DNA from: Chromohalobacter marismortui
GTDB lineage: Bacteria; Pseudomonadota; Gammaproteobacteria; Pseudomonadales; Halomonadaceae
Assembly (NCBI RefSeq): GCF_004364315.1
Contig: NZ_SOBR01000003.1
Span: 124,001-188,000 of the forward strand
Length of the DNA stretch: 64,000 nt
Direction: 5' to 3'
Position numbers and translations under genes: made by a program. Numbering within the stretch: the stretch's first letter is position 1; the number at the start of each line of letters is the position of its first letter. The notes under the pieces were generated by a model that saw nothing but the letters and a program-made list of their open reading frames with translations, made no database searches and was not told the origin of the DNA. Positions 35,071 to 43,962 of the stretch are shown piece after piece.

Positions 35071-36801
35071 ATGCTGACCAAGGGTAGTTCTGGAAACCAT
35101 CTTGCCGGTGTGCTCCGATCACTTGTATCGAAAGAGCATACGGTGACCATCTTCTCAAAAAAGACAACACGCCCGCTCCAGGCCGACATTACTAATCTGG
35201 ACCTGGAGACGGGCGCCTTCGACCTGATAGTCAATTACGAAAAATCCGACATCGACTCCTATTTCCATCAAGGAAATTTGTCGTTCGATATCGAGGTTCC
35301 ACCCGCTTCCGATGAAGAGACATCGGAAATCTATAATTTCGAAAAGATCAAGGCAAAGCCGCTAAAGAAAGAATCCGGCGTCTACGAAATAAAGTGTCAG
35401 ATCACGGATGAGCTTTTCGCGCGAGAGGCTCGTGGCGCGGTACGTATCCCTTTCATCCTGGGGATGCGTGCTCAGGCCAATCTGGAAGTCTATACCAACG
35501 AGCTGCTCATCAAGGGGCGTGTCCGCAACCTCTCCACGGGGGGCTGCATGGTCGATATCGCGCTGGAAGACAGCCTGCCGCTCTATGTCACACAGCGACT
35601 GCCTAGCGTCACTATCGAATTTCCGAATGGGGACTACTTCCATTCCCCAGGCGGCATACGCCATATGCGTCCGTTCGGTAACGAAGGACACGCAGCGGTG
35701 GGCATCGAGTTCGTCGATGTGAATCACGACATGGAAAACGCGCTGTATCGCCTGGTCTCCGAGTCGGAGCGTGAGTCGGCCTACCGGGCCGGTATCGAGG
35801 GGCGCGGTGTCAGCCAGTCGCCGGTTTTCATTCCCCGCAAGAAGGAGAGCGGTATCCTGAAACACGACGCTCACAAGTCGACGGAGCCAGCCAACGCACC
35901 TCCCATGGTCAAGGGTGTCCGGTCGATCGCGCGCCAGCTGCAAGCAGTCTTGATCTTCATCAAGAACTGGAGCACCTTTCCCGAGGAAACACTTTACGAC
36001 TGCACCGATTCGCTCATCTACCTCGTCAAGCAGGATCGTAAGGCATTGTTATACGCACTTTCCTATCTGCAGGATCAACCCGAGTGGGTGCGTCATGCCA
36101 TCCAGGTGGCCGGTTCGCTGGCGGATATGATCGTATTGCGCGACCCGTATTCACCGCATTTGCGCGAGACCGTGGCGGGTACACTGATGCACACGATGGG
36201 CAAACCGCTGTTGATGAGCGAGAAACTACCCTCACTGAAAGCCAACATGACGCCACCGCAAAAGGAAATACTCCTCGGTCATGTCGACAAGCTGCTCGAA
36301 AAAATAACGGCACTGGGTTGGTACCCCAGCAAGGGATGCCTGGACATCATTCGGGACGCCAATGAGTTGCTCGATGGCAGCGGTTATCCTGCAGGCAAGA
36401 CCGCAGACGAGCTCTCGTCGCTCGTCAAGCGCGTATCGGTCATCAAGGCAGTCAACAAGTACACGCATGGCCGCAATGGTGTGCCACCACGCACACCGCT
36501 AGATGCTTATCGCTGGGTGCACGAAAATGACGCCCTCTTTGACCGCACGATCCTGATCGAGTATATCCAACAATATGGGTTGTACCCCATCGGCAGCCTG
36601 GCCAAGTTTTCTAGAGGTTTTCTGGCCTGGATCATGGATATCGACAACAAGGGCATACCGACACAGGTGCATGTCGTCAAGAACCTCACCTTTATCGATA
36701 CCCGTATCGATATCGTCTTGTCCTCGACCGATTTCATGCAGATCGGCAGGCTCGTGGGTATCGTCAGCCCGAACGATTACCGCGTCGAGCATAAGCACTG
36801 A
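35071..36801 (+). CDS. YcgR-like PilZ protein fused to a degenerate HD-GYP domain
   Basis: A 576-aa cytoplasmic protein. Residues ~1-110 look like the YcgR N-terminal domain. A PilZ domain (~115-235) has the c-di-GMP-binding RxxxR (Arg121-Arg125) and NLSTGG (153-158). After a linker, ~290-570 resembles HD-GYP. Here the metal-binding HD is HT (LMHTMGK, His374-Thr375) and the paired histidines before the GYP motif are missing (ANELLDGSGYP, 431-440). The enzyme half is therefore probably inactive and may act in binding or protein contact. AGGTG precedes the ATG. Neighbours are the LOV-GGDEF-EAL gene and a chemoreceptor, so a c-di-GMP effector controlling motility is likely. Confidence 0.8.
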   Translation: MLTKGSSGNHLAGVLRSLVSKEHTVTIFSKKTTRPLQADITNLDLETGAFDLIVNYEKSDIDSYFHQGNLSFDIEVPPASDEETSEIYNFEKIKAKPLKKESGVYEIKCQITDELFAREARGAVRIPFILGMRAQANLEVYTNELLIKGRVRNLSTGGCMVDIALEDSLPLYVTQRLPSVTIEFPNGDYFHSPGGIRHMRPFGNEGHAAVGIEFVDVNHDMENALYRLVSESERESAYRAGIEGRGVSQSPVFIPRKKESGILKHDAHKSTEPANAPPMVKGVRSIARQLQAVLIFIKNWSTFPEETLYDCTDSLIYLVKQDRKALLYALSYLQDQPEWVRHAIQVAGSLADMIVLRDPYSPHLRETVAGTLMHTMGKPLLMSEKLPSLKANMTPPQKEILLGHVDKLLEKITALGWYPSKGCLDIIRDANELLDGSGYPAGKTADELSSLVKRVSVIKAVNKYTHGRNGVPPRTPLDAYRWVHENDALFDRTILIEYIQQYGLYPIGSLAKFSRGFLAWIMDIDNKGIPTQVHVVKNLTFIDTRIDIVLSSTDFMQIGRLVGIVSPNDYRVEHKH

Positions 36802-36907
36802 GTCAACGCAGCGACACAGCCTAAAGTTCAGCACGCATGAGCCGATAGAAGCGTCGGTATCGCGATTGCTTCACACACCGTGAATACCGACACTCGCTGT
36901 GTATGAC

Positions 36908-36955
36908 GCTTGCCGCGACCGGCAAGCCCTGGGCCAGCTTGGCTGGCCCTTTTTT
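36908..36955 (+). terminator. Tandem hairpins ending in an intrinsic terminator
   Basis: A first hairpin (GCTTGCC-GCGACC-GGCAAGC, 36908-36927) is followed at once by GGGCCAGC-TTG-GCTGGCCC and TTTTTT (36931-36955). It ends the transcript of the PilZ gene and abuts the stop codon of the convergent chemoreceptor gene. Confidence 0.85.
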
Positions 36956-36957
36956 CC

Positions 36958-38634
36958 TCATGACTGAAGGTCGGCGAACTCTTTTTGTACTTCGCCGGAT
37001 TGTGATGCATCACTCTGTCGATGAGGGAGCGCCTGGCGCATTTGCGGTGCCTCTTCTTCAGTATGGCCTAGCTTGAAGGCACCGATCAGGGCCATGAGAC
37101 GTTCCGCTTGATGGTTCATTTCGTCGGCAGCGGCGCTACTTTGCTCGACCATGGCCGCATTCTGCTGCGTCATGGTATCCAGCTCAGTCACGGCGGTATT
37201 GACTTGGCTGATGCCGCTGCTCTGCTCTTGGGAGCCTGTACTGATCTCGCCGATCATCTGCGTGACACGCTCGATGCTGCCAGCAATGTCTTCCATCGTC
37301 TGACCGGCTTTACGCACTTTCTCCGAACCGGACTCTGCGTTGGAAACGGACATTTTTACCAACTCGCGGATCTCACGCGAAGCATCGCTGGAACGTCCGG
37401 CCAGCGTGCGAACTTCTTCGGCGACGACGGCAAATCCTTTGCCATGCTCGCCGGCTCGCGCCGCCTCGACGGAGGCATTGAGTGCCAGGATATTAGTTTG
37501 AAAGGCAATCGAATCGATCATTCCGATGATCTCGTTGATACGTGATGCGGACTCGCTGATATCATTCATGGTCGTTTCGACATCCTGCATCGCTGCTTGA
37601 CCGTCACGAGTGACCTCGACGCTACGGCGCGACAATTCGTCGGCTTGCGTTGCCGTCTCGGCGGTGTGGCGAACCGTGGCGGTAATCTCTTCCATCGATG
37701 ACGACGTTTCCTGCAGATTGGAGGCTGTCTGCTCGGTACGCGACGCCAATTCCTGGCTGCTCTTGGCGATTTCATCCGAGGCCGAATTGACGCTCTGGGT
37801 ACTCGAGCGAACGGCTTGCAACGTCCTGTCGATTCGATCGATGAAGGCGTTGAAGCGCTCGCTCAGCTCGCCGATTTCATCGCGACGCCGTGAGTCGATG
37901 CGTTGGGTCAAGTCCCCATCTCCGTCGGCGATCTCACGAATTCGCTCACTGACGTCACGAATCGATGTCGACATTCGACGCGGCCCGATCAATGCAAGTG
38001 CGATGGCAGCCAAGAAGATGATCGCCGAAATGATGATCACCCACGTCTGCTGGGTGTTGATCCGATCGAGCATCGATGTCTCGAGTTCGGTTACCTTGGT
38101 ATTTGCGGCTTGTCCAGCCAGGTCATAAATCTCACGCAACTCATTGAAGAGCGGCATGCTTTTTTCATCGAACAAGGTTCGAGCTTTCTCTATGTCACCA
38201 TCTCGATGCAGCTCGATGATGTTCTCGGAGACATTCGCCCATGCCTCGAAACGCCCTTCAAAGTCTTCGAGTGTCACTACCACACTCGGGTATTCCGACA
38301 TGCGCTCTGCAAACGCATTCATGCGCGCATAGGCCTGTCCGGCATTGTCTTCATAAGCCGCAATGAATTGCTTGCCAGTGTTGCTACCCGGCGCTTCATT
38401 GAGAAGTTCCAGAACCGACATTTGTCCTTGATACAGGTCCCTATCCGCATTCAAGACACTGGAAATCGCTACATTGAATTCGCCACTAAAGGTGGTCATC
38501 CGCCCCTTGACGGCATTGACCAATCGCTCATCCACCACCACGATGACCAACATCGAAAGCGCGACCGCAATAAAAGCGGCAGCGTACTTGACGCTAATTT
38601 TATTGAAACCTTCTTTACTTAAACTTTTAAACAT
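36958..38634 (-). CDS. Methyl-accepting chemotaxis protein
   Basis: A 558-aa transmembrane chemoreceptor. TM1 is at ~13-34 ([17 protein letters not shown]), followed by a periplasmic helical ligand domain (~35-190), TM2 ([19 protein letters not shown]), HAMP, and a long cytoplasmic coiled coil. The highly conserved tip reads [34 protein letters not shown]. The C-terminus lacks a terminal NWETF-type tether. The ATG at 38634 is chosen because GGGGAGG lies just upstream. An in-frame ATG at 38664 is weaker. A near-perfect sigma28 promoter lies 50 bases upstream. The ligand is not deducible. Confidence 0.95.
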   Translation of the reverse strand: MFKSLSKEGFNKISVKYAAAFIAVALSMLVIVVVDERLVNAVKGRMTTFSGEFNVAISSVLNADRDLYQGQMSVLELLNEAPGSNTGKQFIAAYEDNAGQAYARMNAFAERMSEYPSVVVTLEDFEGRFEAWANVSENIIELHRDGDIEKARTLFDEKSMPLFNELREIYDLAGQAANTKVTELETSMLDRINTQQTWVIIISAIIFLAAIALALIGPRRMSTSIRDVSERIREIADGDGDLTQRIDSRRRDEIGELSERFNAFIDRIDRTLQAVRSSTQSVNSASDEIAKSSQELASRTEQTASNLQETSSSMEEITATVRHTAETATQADELSRRSVEVTRDGQAAMQDVETTMNDISESASRINEIIGMIDSIAFQTNILALNASVEAARAGEHGKGFAVVAEEVRTLAGRSSDASREIRELVKMSVSNAESGSEKVRKAGQTMEDIAGSIERVTQMIGEISTGSQEQSSGISQVNTAVTELDTMTQQNAAMVEQSSAAADEMNHQAERLMALIGAFKLGHTEEEAPQMRQALPHRQSDASQSGEVQKEFADLQS

Positions 38635-38683
38635 CCTGCCCTCCCCGAACATGAATGCAAACATATTGATTCAGATGACGTGG

Positions 38684-38710
38684 CTATCGGCAAGACGCGG
38701 ACAAACTTTA
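38684..38710 (-). promoter_or_regulatory. Sigma28 promoter for the chemoreceptor gene
   Basis: On the - strand: TAAAGTTT-N11-GCCGATAG, differing from consensus only at the last base. It is the best -35 match in the window. Predicted leader is about 40 bases with a Shine-Dalgarno before the ATG at 38634. Confidence 0.9.
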
Positions 38711-38940
38711 AGGAATCAACCCTATCTGAAAAACAACAATATGAAGTTATAAATAAAATGCTTTATAAGTATACATATAGATATCTCGGTGTTCCTCGCC
38801 GCCTGACGACGGCGAGGAGACGCAGCGGTCTTCATGCGGAAGCGATAACCTCTCAATTCGCTGAGTGCCTACCCTCTAAGCGTTCCGTCTACGATCTTTC
38901 CTTCACACCCACTTGATCGCCAAAAATTCCTGCAGGTCGC
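38711..38940. other. Intergenic spacer between two divergent sigma28 promoters
   Basis: No gene recognised. An AT-rich stretch is followed by a perfect nine-base-pair hairpin TCCTCGCCG-(8)-CGGCGAGGA at 38793-38818 without a T-run. Confidence 0.35.
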
Positions 38941-38967
38941 TAAAGTTGACCATCCCCAGGCCGATAT
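38941..38967 (+). promoter_or_regulatory. Sigma28 promoter upstream of the 117-aa unknown protein
   Basis: TAAAGTTG (38941-38948)-N11-GCCGATAT (38960-38967): seven of eight positions match at each element with exact spacing. Predicted transcription start lies about 58 bases before the ATG at 39032. Confidence 0.85.
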
Positions 38968-39031
38968 CCGTAGAACCTAGCTATGATAGCCACCCTTGTG
39001 ATTACTACGCGTTTTCTTTGCAGGCGATGCC

Positions 39032-39385
39032 ATGTCTTCTCCCCGTACCCAAATCACCGTGAGCGAGCTGAATGACGAGATCGTGCCGCGTCTCGATCTG
39101 GTCGAAAAATTGATCAACACGACCTTGGCTTCTCTCATCGAAACCACCGATTCCGACGAGGAACGCGCGCGGCGCGAAGACCAAAAACGCCGCTTCGAGC
39201 TGATGCTGCTCTCCATTCGAATGAATGTCGCCAGCGTCTCGCGCCGCCACGCAACGGTCATTCGGGCGATTCAGAACGGTGACCGCTCTGACGGCTCTCT
39301 CTTGCAATTGGATGAGAACGAGGCCATTGCCCTGGATAACGCACGGCTGTTGTACGCTCAGGTCAAGGAGAATACGCGTCAGTAA
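39032..39385 (+). CDS. Uncharacterised 117-aa helical protein with a sigma28 promoter
   Basis: I do not recognise this protein. It is 117 aa, without signal peptide or membrane segment, rich in charged residues and predicted mostly helical. Examples are ELNDEIVPRLDLVEKLINTTL, SDEERARREDQKRRFELM and NEAIALDNARLLYAQVKE. AGGCGA lies before the ATG. The sigma28 promoter immediately upstream is the main clue. It implies late-flagellar expression alongside flagellin and chemoreceptors. Size and helicity would fit a chaperone or adaptor, but nothing in the sequence shows that. Confidence 0.75.
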   Translation: MSSPRTQITVSELNDEIVPRLDLVEKLINTTLASLIETTDSDEERARREDQKRRFELMLLSIRMNVASVSRRHATVIRAIQNGDRSDGSLLQLDENEAIALDNARLLYAQVKENTRQ

Positions 39386-39531
39386 CGTGCCACGCACATG
39401 CTTCCGTTCCGCGAGGTACGGCCAGTCGGGCACCGAGAAATGTTGATACGCACTTTAGGATAAGAAGCACTTGATTTTTCTCTGAAATGCGTTAAACCAT
39501 GCGGGACTTCTTTGAAACTGGTTAGCTCATC

Positions 39532-40110
39532 ATGCGGGCAATATTGCGCAGTCAGCTCTTTATCGTCGTCTTGTGGGGGGTGGTCATGGCGACCCTGCCT
39601 TACACGACGTACAAGATGCTGTTGTTCCAACGCCAGGCGCCGTCGCTACTGAGCGAGCACGTCGTGGCTCTGATGATCGGCAATATCGCCATGACGGTCA
39701 TTCTGATCGCCATGCTGCTGCTGGTGACCAGCGCGCATTCGCACTTGCGCCAGGGACATTCTCGACCTCGGGGTGAAACGCCGCCATCAGCACCGCCCAA
39801 CCGACGCCCTGCGGCTAGCTCCGCAGGTTCGCCGCGTTCCAAAGCACCTCAGGAAGACGCGACGGCAACACCCACCACGGGCTTGCAACTGGTCGATGTT
39901 GACGCTGACAGTCCCTTGCAAAGTCGTTTGCCGCTCGGCGCGGTGATAATATCGGTCAATGGCACCACCGCGACATCGCTCGCGGCGGCAGAGTCGGTAC
40001 TCAAACCGGGCGTCAACGAACTCGATTGGTTGGACGACGCCGGCAAACGCAACATGGCGTATGTGATGGTGCACGATGGCAAGCTGCATGCCGAGTTGCA
40101 GCCTATCTAA
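39532..40110 (+). CDS. Uncharacterised inner-membrane protein with a PDZ-like C-terminal region
   Basis: A 192-aa protein I cannot assign. Two hydrophobic segments (about residues 7-30 and 42-66) form a hairpin with both ends likely cytoplasmic. A Pro/Ser/Arg-rich linker follows. The C-terminal ~75 residues (GLQLVDVDADSPLQSRLPLGAVIISVNGTTATSLAAAESVL) resemble a small PDZ fold (carboxylate-loop-like start and GAVIISVNG strand). No clear Shine-Dalgarno precedes the ATG. There is no sigma28 promoter of its own, and the upstream gene is 146 bases away. Confidence 0.65.
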   Translation: MRAILRSQLFIVVLWGVVMATLPYTTYKMLLFQRQAPSLLSEHVVALMIGNIAMTVILIAMLLLVTSAHSHLRQGHSRPRGETPPSAPPNRRPAASSAGSPRSKAPQEDATATPTTGLQLVDVDADSPLQSRLPLGAVIISVNGTTATSLAAAESVLKPGVNELDWLDDAGKRNMAYVMVHDGKLHAELQPI

Positions 40111-40119
40111 TAAAATTAT

Positions 40120-40146
40120 TAAAGTTTGACCCACAAAGGTCGATAC
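40120..40146 (+). promoter_or_regulatory. Sigma28 promoter upstream of the nuclease-like gene and flaG
   Basis: TAAAGTTT (40120-40127, perfect)-N11-GTCGATAC (40139-40146, two mismatches). It starts ten bases after the preceding stop codon. It would give a ~59-base leader to the gene at 40212 and then read into flaG. Confidence 0.75.
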
Positions 40147-40211
40147 TCTGCGATACAGGAGCGCAGTCGTGATTATCGCGCTTGTGGGTACAATTGCATA
40201 CGAGGCCTCCG

Positions 40212-40691
40212 ATGACCCATATCGGTACATTCATCACGGAATCAGACACCAGTATTCACGAAAAGCTAGATCACGCCTTGGCACACCTTTTAGAGCGCGA
40301 TGCGTCTTTACTCAAGGCATCAGCAACCGAACGCTCGCTTACCTTTCGCTTGGCGATGTACCTGCAACAGGCGTTTCCCGATTGGGAGGTCGACTGTGAA
40401 TTCAATCGCTGGTCGGGCCCTTGCAAGCGCACCCGCCACATGACGAGCGTGACCAACACCGCCGATACCGACGCACGCACCGCCTACCCCGATATCATCA
40501 TTCATCACCGCGGAACCCACGAAAATCTCGCCGCCATCGAGGTGCAGAAAAGCACCAACAGCTTCGGCAAGCATCAAGACATCAAGAAGATCCGGGCTTA
40601 CAGGCGCGATGGAGGCTTTAGACATGCTTTCTTCGTCGACATCGGCGTCGGCGACGATGCCGGTCACACCCGTATCGACAGGATGACGTGA
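40212..40691 (+). CDS. PD-(D/E)XK nuclease-like protein of unknown role
   Basis: A 159-aa soluble protein with the look of a small restriction-endonuclease-like fold: TFRLAMYLQQAFPDWEVDCEFNR, then YPDIIIHHRGTHENLAAIEVQKS, DIKKIRAYRRDGGFRHAFFVDI. The expected acidic residues (Asp of PDIIIH, Glu of IEVQKS) are present, but the ExK lysine position is Gln (E-V-Q), so activity is uncertain. GAGG lies before the chosen ATG. A GTG ten codons upstream is in frame. A sigma28 promoter lies 66 bases upstream, and flaG follows after 93 bases, a setting unusual for a nuclease-like gene. Confidence 0.65.
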   Translation: MTHIGTFITESDTSIHEKLDHALAHLLERDASLLKASATERSLTFRLAMYLQQAFPDWEVDCEFNRWSGPCKRTRHMTSVTNTADTDARTAYPDIIIHHRGTHENLAAIEVQKSTNSFGKHQDIKKIRAYRRDGGFRHAFFVDIGVGDDAGHTRIDRMT

Positions 40692-40784
40692 CCGGGTTGC
40701 CACCGAGTGTCACGCCTCTAGCGTTCAGGCTTTATCTAGAGGCGCCGCTCGACAATAAAAGCGATAACGAAACAGGGAGCGCGT

Positions 40785-41156
40785 ATGTCGTCGAATATTC
40801 CCGAATTTCCCACCCACAGTGGCCCCGCCACCGCGAATGTCACGCCCAACCCCTTGAGCGGCCGGCAACGGCTGGACATGGCCCTGGCACATATCCGCCC
40901 CGATGAGGGTATACAAGAGGCTTATGCATCGTCCTTGACCATGAGCGAACTCGCCGAGCCCATCGATCGTGTCAACCAAGTAATGCGGGCCTACAACGTC
41001 CAGTTCGAGCTATCAGAGCATAGCGGACGCATCGTGACACGCATCGTCGACCGCGAGAGCCAGGAACTGATCCGTCAAATTCCCAGCGAGGAAGTGCTGC
41101 GTATCGCCGAAGCCCTCGAGCAGCGCCAGGGTCGACTGGTCGATTGGGAAGCGTGA
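40785..41156 (+). CDS. flaG: FlaG family protein
   Basis: A 123-aa protein of the FlaG family, associated with flagellar filament length or stability. The polar N-terminal half is variable. The conserved C-terminal half reads VNQVMRAYNVQFELSEHSGRIVTRIVDRESQELIRQIPSEEVLRIAE. GGGAG precedes the ATG. It usually sits with fliC/fliD/fliS. Here it lies 15 kb from fliC, probably cotranscribed with the nuclease-like gene from a sigma28 promoter. Confidence 0.92.
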   Translation: MSSNIPEFPTHSGPATANVTPNPLSGRQRLDMALAHIRPDEGIQEAYASSLTMSELAEPIDRVNQVMRAYNVQFELSEHSGRIVTRIVDRESQELIRQIPSEEVLRIAEALEQRQGRLVDWEA

Positions 41157-41306
41157 TCAAGGCTACGCAGCCTGCTAGGCCGGTGGCATCCCCCGCGCTT
41201 GCACACAGGTCCCACACGCCGCACCATGAGTGGCTATTACAAGCACGTCTAGCATTATACCCGTTTGCTCTGAAATCTGACTTCCTTGCACACTAACGAG
41301 ACCCGG

Positions 41307-43058
41307 ATGCTCCAGCGTTACCTTCCCATCGTCGAGTGGTTGCCAAGCTACGATCGCCACACGCTATCCCAGGATCTCTTCGCCGCCGTCATCGTCACCT
41401 TGATGGTCATTCCACAAGCACTGGCCTATGCCCTGCTCGCCGGGTTGCCGGCGGTCACCGGTCTGTATGCCAGCATGCTGCCGTTGGTGGCATATACGCT
41501 CTTCGGCACCAGCCGCACGCTGGCGGTAGGGCCGATGGCGATCGTCGCTCTGATGACGGCCGCGGCATTATCGGGCATCGTCGCAACGGGAACCGTCGCC
41601 TACAGTGAAGCCGCCGCCACGCTGGCGTTTCTATCCGGCATCATGCTGATGCTGATGGGCATCTTCCGTTTGGGCTTTTTCGCCAACTTCCTGAGCCACC
41701 CGGTGGTCTCCGGATTGCTCAGCGCCTCAGGAGTGTTGATCGCCACCAGCCAGTTGGGCAACCTGCTGGGCATTTCGATGTCAGGCTTCACGCTGATCGA
41801 CCAACTGGCCGGGCTGGCCACGCACTGGCGGGACTTCAACGTACCCACGGCGTTGATCGGGCTTGGCTCGCTGGCGTTTCTGATGCTGATGCGCCGCGCC
41901 GGCCCCACGCTGCGCCGACTGGGCATGACTGCCACGTTGAGTGGCTTCATCACCAAGGCGGGGCCGATCATTGCGGTGATGATCTCGACCCTGCTGGTAT
42001 GGGCATTCGACCTGCAGGCACATGGCGTCGCCGTGGTCGGCGAGATTCCGCGCCGTCTACCGCCGCTGGCGCTACCTTCGTTCGACCCGGCCCTGATCAG
42101 CACGCTGCTCATGCCGGCGTTTCTGATCAGCCTGGTGGGCTTCATCGAATCGGTCTCGCTGGCGCAGATGCTGGCCGCCAAGCGTCGCCAGCGCATCTCG
42201 CCCGACCAGGAACTCTTCGCGCTGGGCGGCAGCAACATCGCCGCCGCCGTGAGCAGCAGCATGCCGGTGACGGGCAGCCTATCGCGCACGGTGATCAACT
42301 TCGATGCCGGTGCGCGGACCCCGGCCGCAGGCAGTTTTGCCGCGCTGGGCGTGGCCCTGGTGACACTTTATCTCACGCCGCTGATTCACTTTCTACCCAT
42401 CGCCACGCTCGCCGCCAGCATCATCGTCTCGACCTTCACGCTGCTCGATGCACGCGGTCTCAAGCGCACTTGGCGCTATTCGAAGCGCGACTTCGCCGCC
42501 ATGCTGGCGACCATCGTGCTGACCTTCGTCAGCGGGGTCGAAGTCGGCGTCATGGCCGGTGTGGGGCTGTCGCTAGCACTGTTTCTCTATACTACCAGCC
42601 GCCCGCATAGTGCGCTGGTGGGCCGCGTGCCCGGTACCGAGCATTTTCGCAACGTCGAGCGCTACACCACCGAACACGCTCCCAGCGTGGCCTTGCTGCG
42701 CGTCGACGAGAGCCTGTACTTCGCTAACGCGCGCTACCTGGAAGATACCGTGTATGCCATGGTCGCCGAACGTCCCGCCCTCAAGCACGTGGTCTTGATC
42801 GGCTCGGCGGTCAACTTGATCGACGCCTCGGCGCTGGAAAGCCTCGAAGCCATCAACGCCCGCCTCGATGACTCGCAGGTCAAGCTTCATCTCGCCGAAG
42901 TCAAAGGCCCGGTCATGGATCAGCTCAAGCAAAGCGACTTCCTCGACCACCTCACCGGCGAGGTGTTTCTTAGCACCTATCACGCCTGGGAGGCCCTGCG
43001 CCAGGAAGATGCCGTGGTGACGCCGCTTCAGGGCGATCCCCCTTCCCGTCAGAACTAG
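41307..43058 (+). CDS. SulP family anion transporter with STAS domain
   Basis: A 583-aa inner-membrane transporter of the SulP/SLC26 family (sulfate, bicarbonate or dicarboxylate). It has ten or more hydrophobic segments. The family signature near the N-terminus is AYALLAGLPAVTGLYASMLPLVAYTLFGTSR with AVGPMAIVALM. The C-terminal STAS domain (about 440-560) includes VVLIGSAVNLIDASALESLEAI. The ATG at 41307 (MLQRYLPIVEWLP) is preferred. A TTG seven codons upstream is in frame. The substrate cannot be read from sequence. It stands alone. Confidence 0.92.
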   Translation: MLQRYLPIVEWLPSYDRHTLSQDLFAAVIVTLMVIPQALAYALLAGLPAVTGLYASMLPLVAYTLFGTSRTLAVGPMAIVALMTAAALSGIVATGTVAYSEAAATLAFLSGIMLMLMGIFRLGFFANFLSHPVVSGLLSASGVLIATSQLGNLLGISMSGFTLIDQLAGLATHWRDFNVPTALIGLGSLAFLMLMRRAGPTLRRLGMTATLSGFITKAGPIIAVMISTLLVWAFDLQAHGVAVVGEIPRRLPPLALPSFDPALISTLLMPAFLISLVGFIESVSLAQMLAAKRRQRISPDQELFALGGSNIAAAVSSSMPVTGSLSRTVINFDAGARTPAAGSFAALGVALVTLYLTPLIHFLPIATLAASIIVSTFTLLDARGLKRTWRYSKRDFAAMLATIVLTFVSGVEVGVMAGVGLSLALFLYTTSRPHSALVGRVPGTEHFRNVERYTTEHAPSVALLRVDESLYFANARYLEDTVYAMVAERPALKHVVLIGSAVNLIDASALESLEAINARLDDSQVKLHLAEVKGPVMDQLKQSDFLDHLTGEVFLSTYHAWEALRQEDAVVTPLQGDPPSRQN

Positions 43059-43204
43059 CGCGCACAGCCCGGTTCGTCATCATCGAAGGACGTGCGCGGG
43101 GGCGTTACATTGTCGCCGACACCCTGCCGCGCCAGCTGGCGCCGCAAGCGTTGACACCCCACGCCGCTTGCGCAATAGTCGCCATTTGATGGAGATATCC
43201 CTTA

Positions 43205-43900
43205 ATGTCCCGCGTCCTATTTTTCGATCTCGACGGTACGCTGAGCAATACGCATGACCTCGCACGCGCCACCTGGTTAGAAGTGCTCCGCCCGCATGGT
43301 ATCGATGTCGACGTCGAATTCTACCAGCAGCACATCCGTGGCCGGACGGACGACGAAATCATAACGACGATTCTGCCTCGGTTGCACGCAGACGAAGGCC
43401 GGCGATTGTGCACTAACCGACTGAGCAGCTATCAGGATCGTGTCCGCCGCGCCGCCCCTCTGCCGGGACTGCCGCAATTCATGGAGGCCGCGCGCGAACG
43501 CGCGTATCGAGCTGCGCTCGTCACCAATTCTCCCAGGGAGAGCGCGTACCATTCGTTGGACCCGCTGGGCTTGAGCAATGCGTTCGATGCCATGGTCTTT
43601 GCCGACGAGGCCGGTGCGCACAAGCCCGATCCCGCCCCTTACAACGCAGCATTACAACAGCTCGACCTGCTCCCCGATCTCGGCATTGCCTTCGAGGATT
43701 CGCCAAAGGGTGTCGCCGCAGCCACAAGCGCCGGCATTCCGGTCGTCGCGCTTGTCACCACGCATCATCCGCGCGAACTGAGAGAGGCTGGCGCCGCACT
43801 TGTCGTGGGCGATTTTGCCGACCCCGTGCTATACACGATGCTGGACCGGCCCGATATCCTTCGCCAACAGCCGCGCACATCGCCAGCGCCGTTGGCATGA
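43205..43900 (+). CDS. HAD-superfamily hydrolase (subfamily IA)
   Basis: A 231-aa soluble phosphatase-type HAD protein. Motif I is FFDLDGTLSNT with the nucleophile Asp. Motif II is ALVTNSPRE. Motif III Lys is in GAHKPDPAPY. Motif IV is GIAFEDSPKGVAAATSAGIPV. The pattern is that of beta-phosphoglucomutase/phosphoglycolate-phosphatase-like enzymes with an inserted helical cap. The exact substrate is unknown. GGAG precedes the ATG. It converges with lhgO. Confidence 0.9.
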   Translation: MSRVLFFDLDGTLSNTHDLARATWLEVLRPHGIDVDVEFYQQHIRGRTDDEIITTILPRLHADEGRRLCTNRLSSYQDRVRRAAPLPGLPQFMEAARERAYRAALVTNSPRESAYHSLDPLGLSNAFDAMVFADEAGAHKPDPAPYNAALQQLDLLPDLGIAFEDSPKGVAAATSAGIPVVALVTTHHPRELREAGAALVVGDFADPVLYTMLDRPDILRQQPRTSPAPLA

Positions 43901-43962
43901 ATCGGCCTTGCCACGTCGCCCTTGTCACATAGCAGACGCCGAATGAGTCGCCGACTGAAAGA

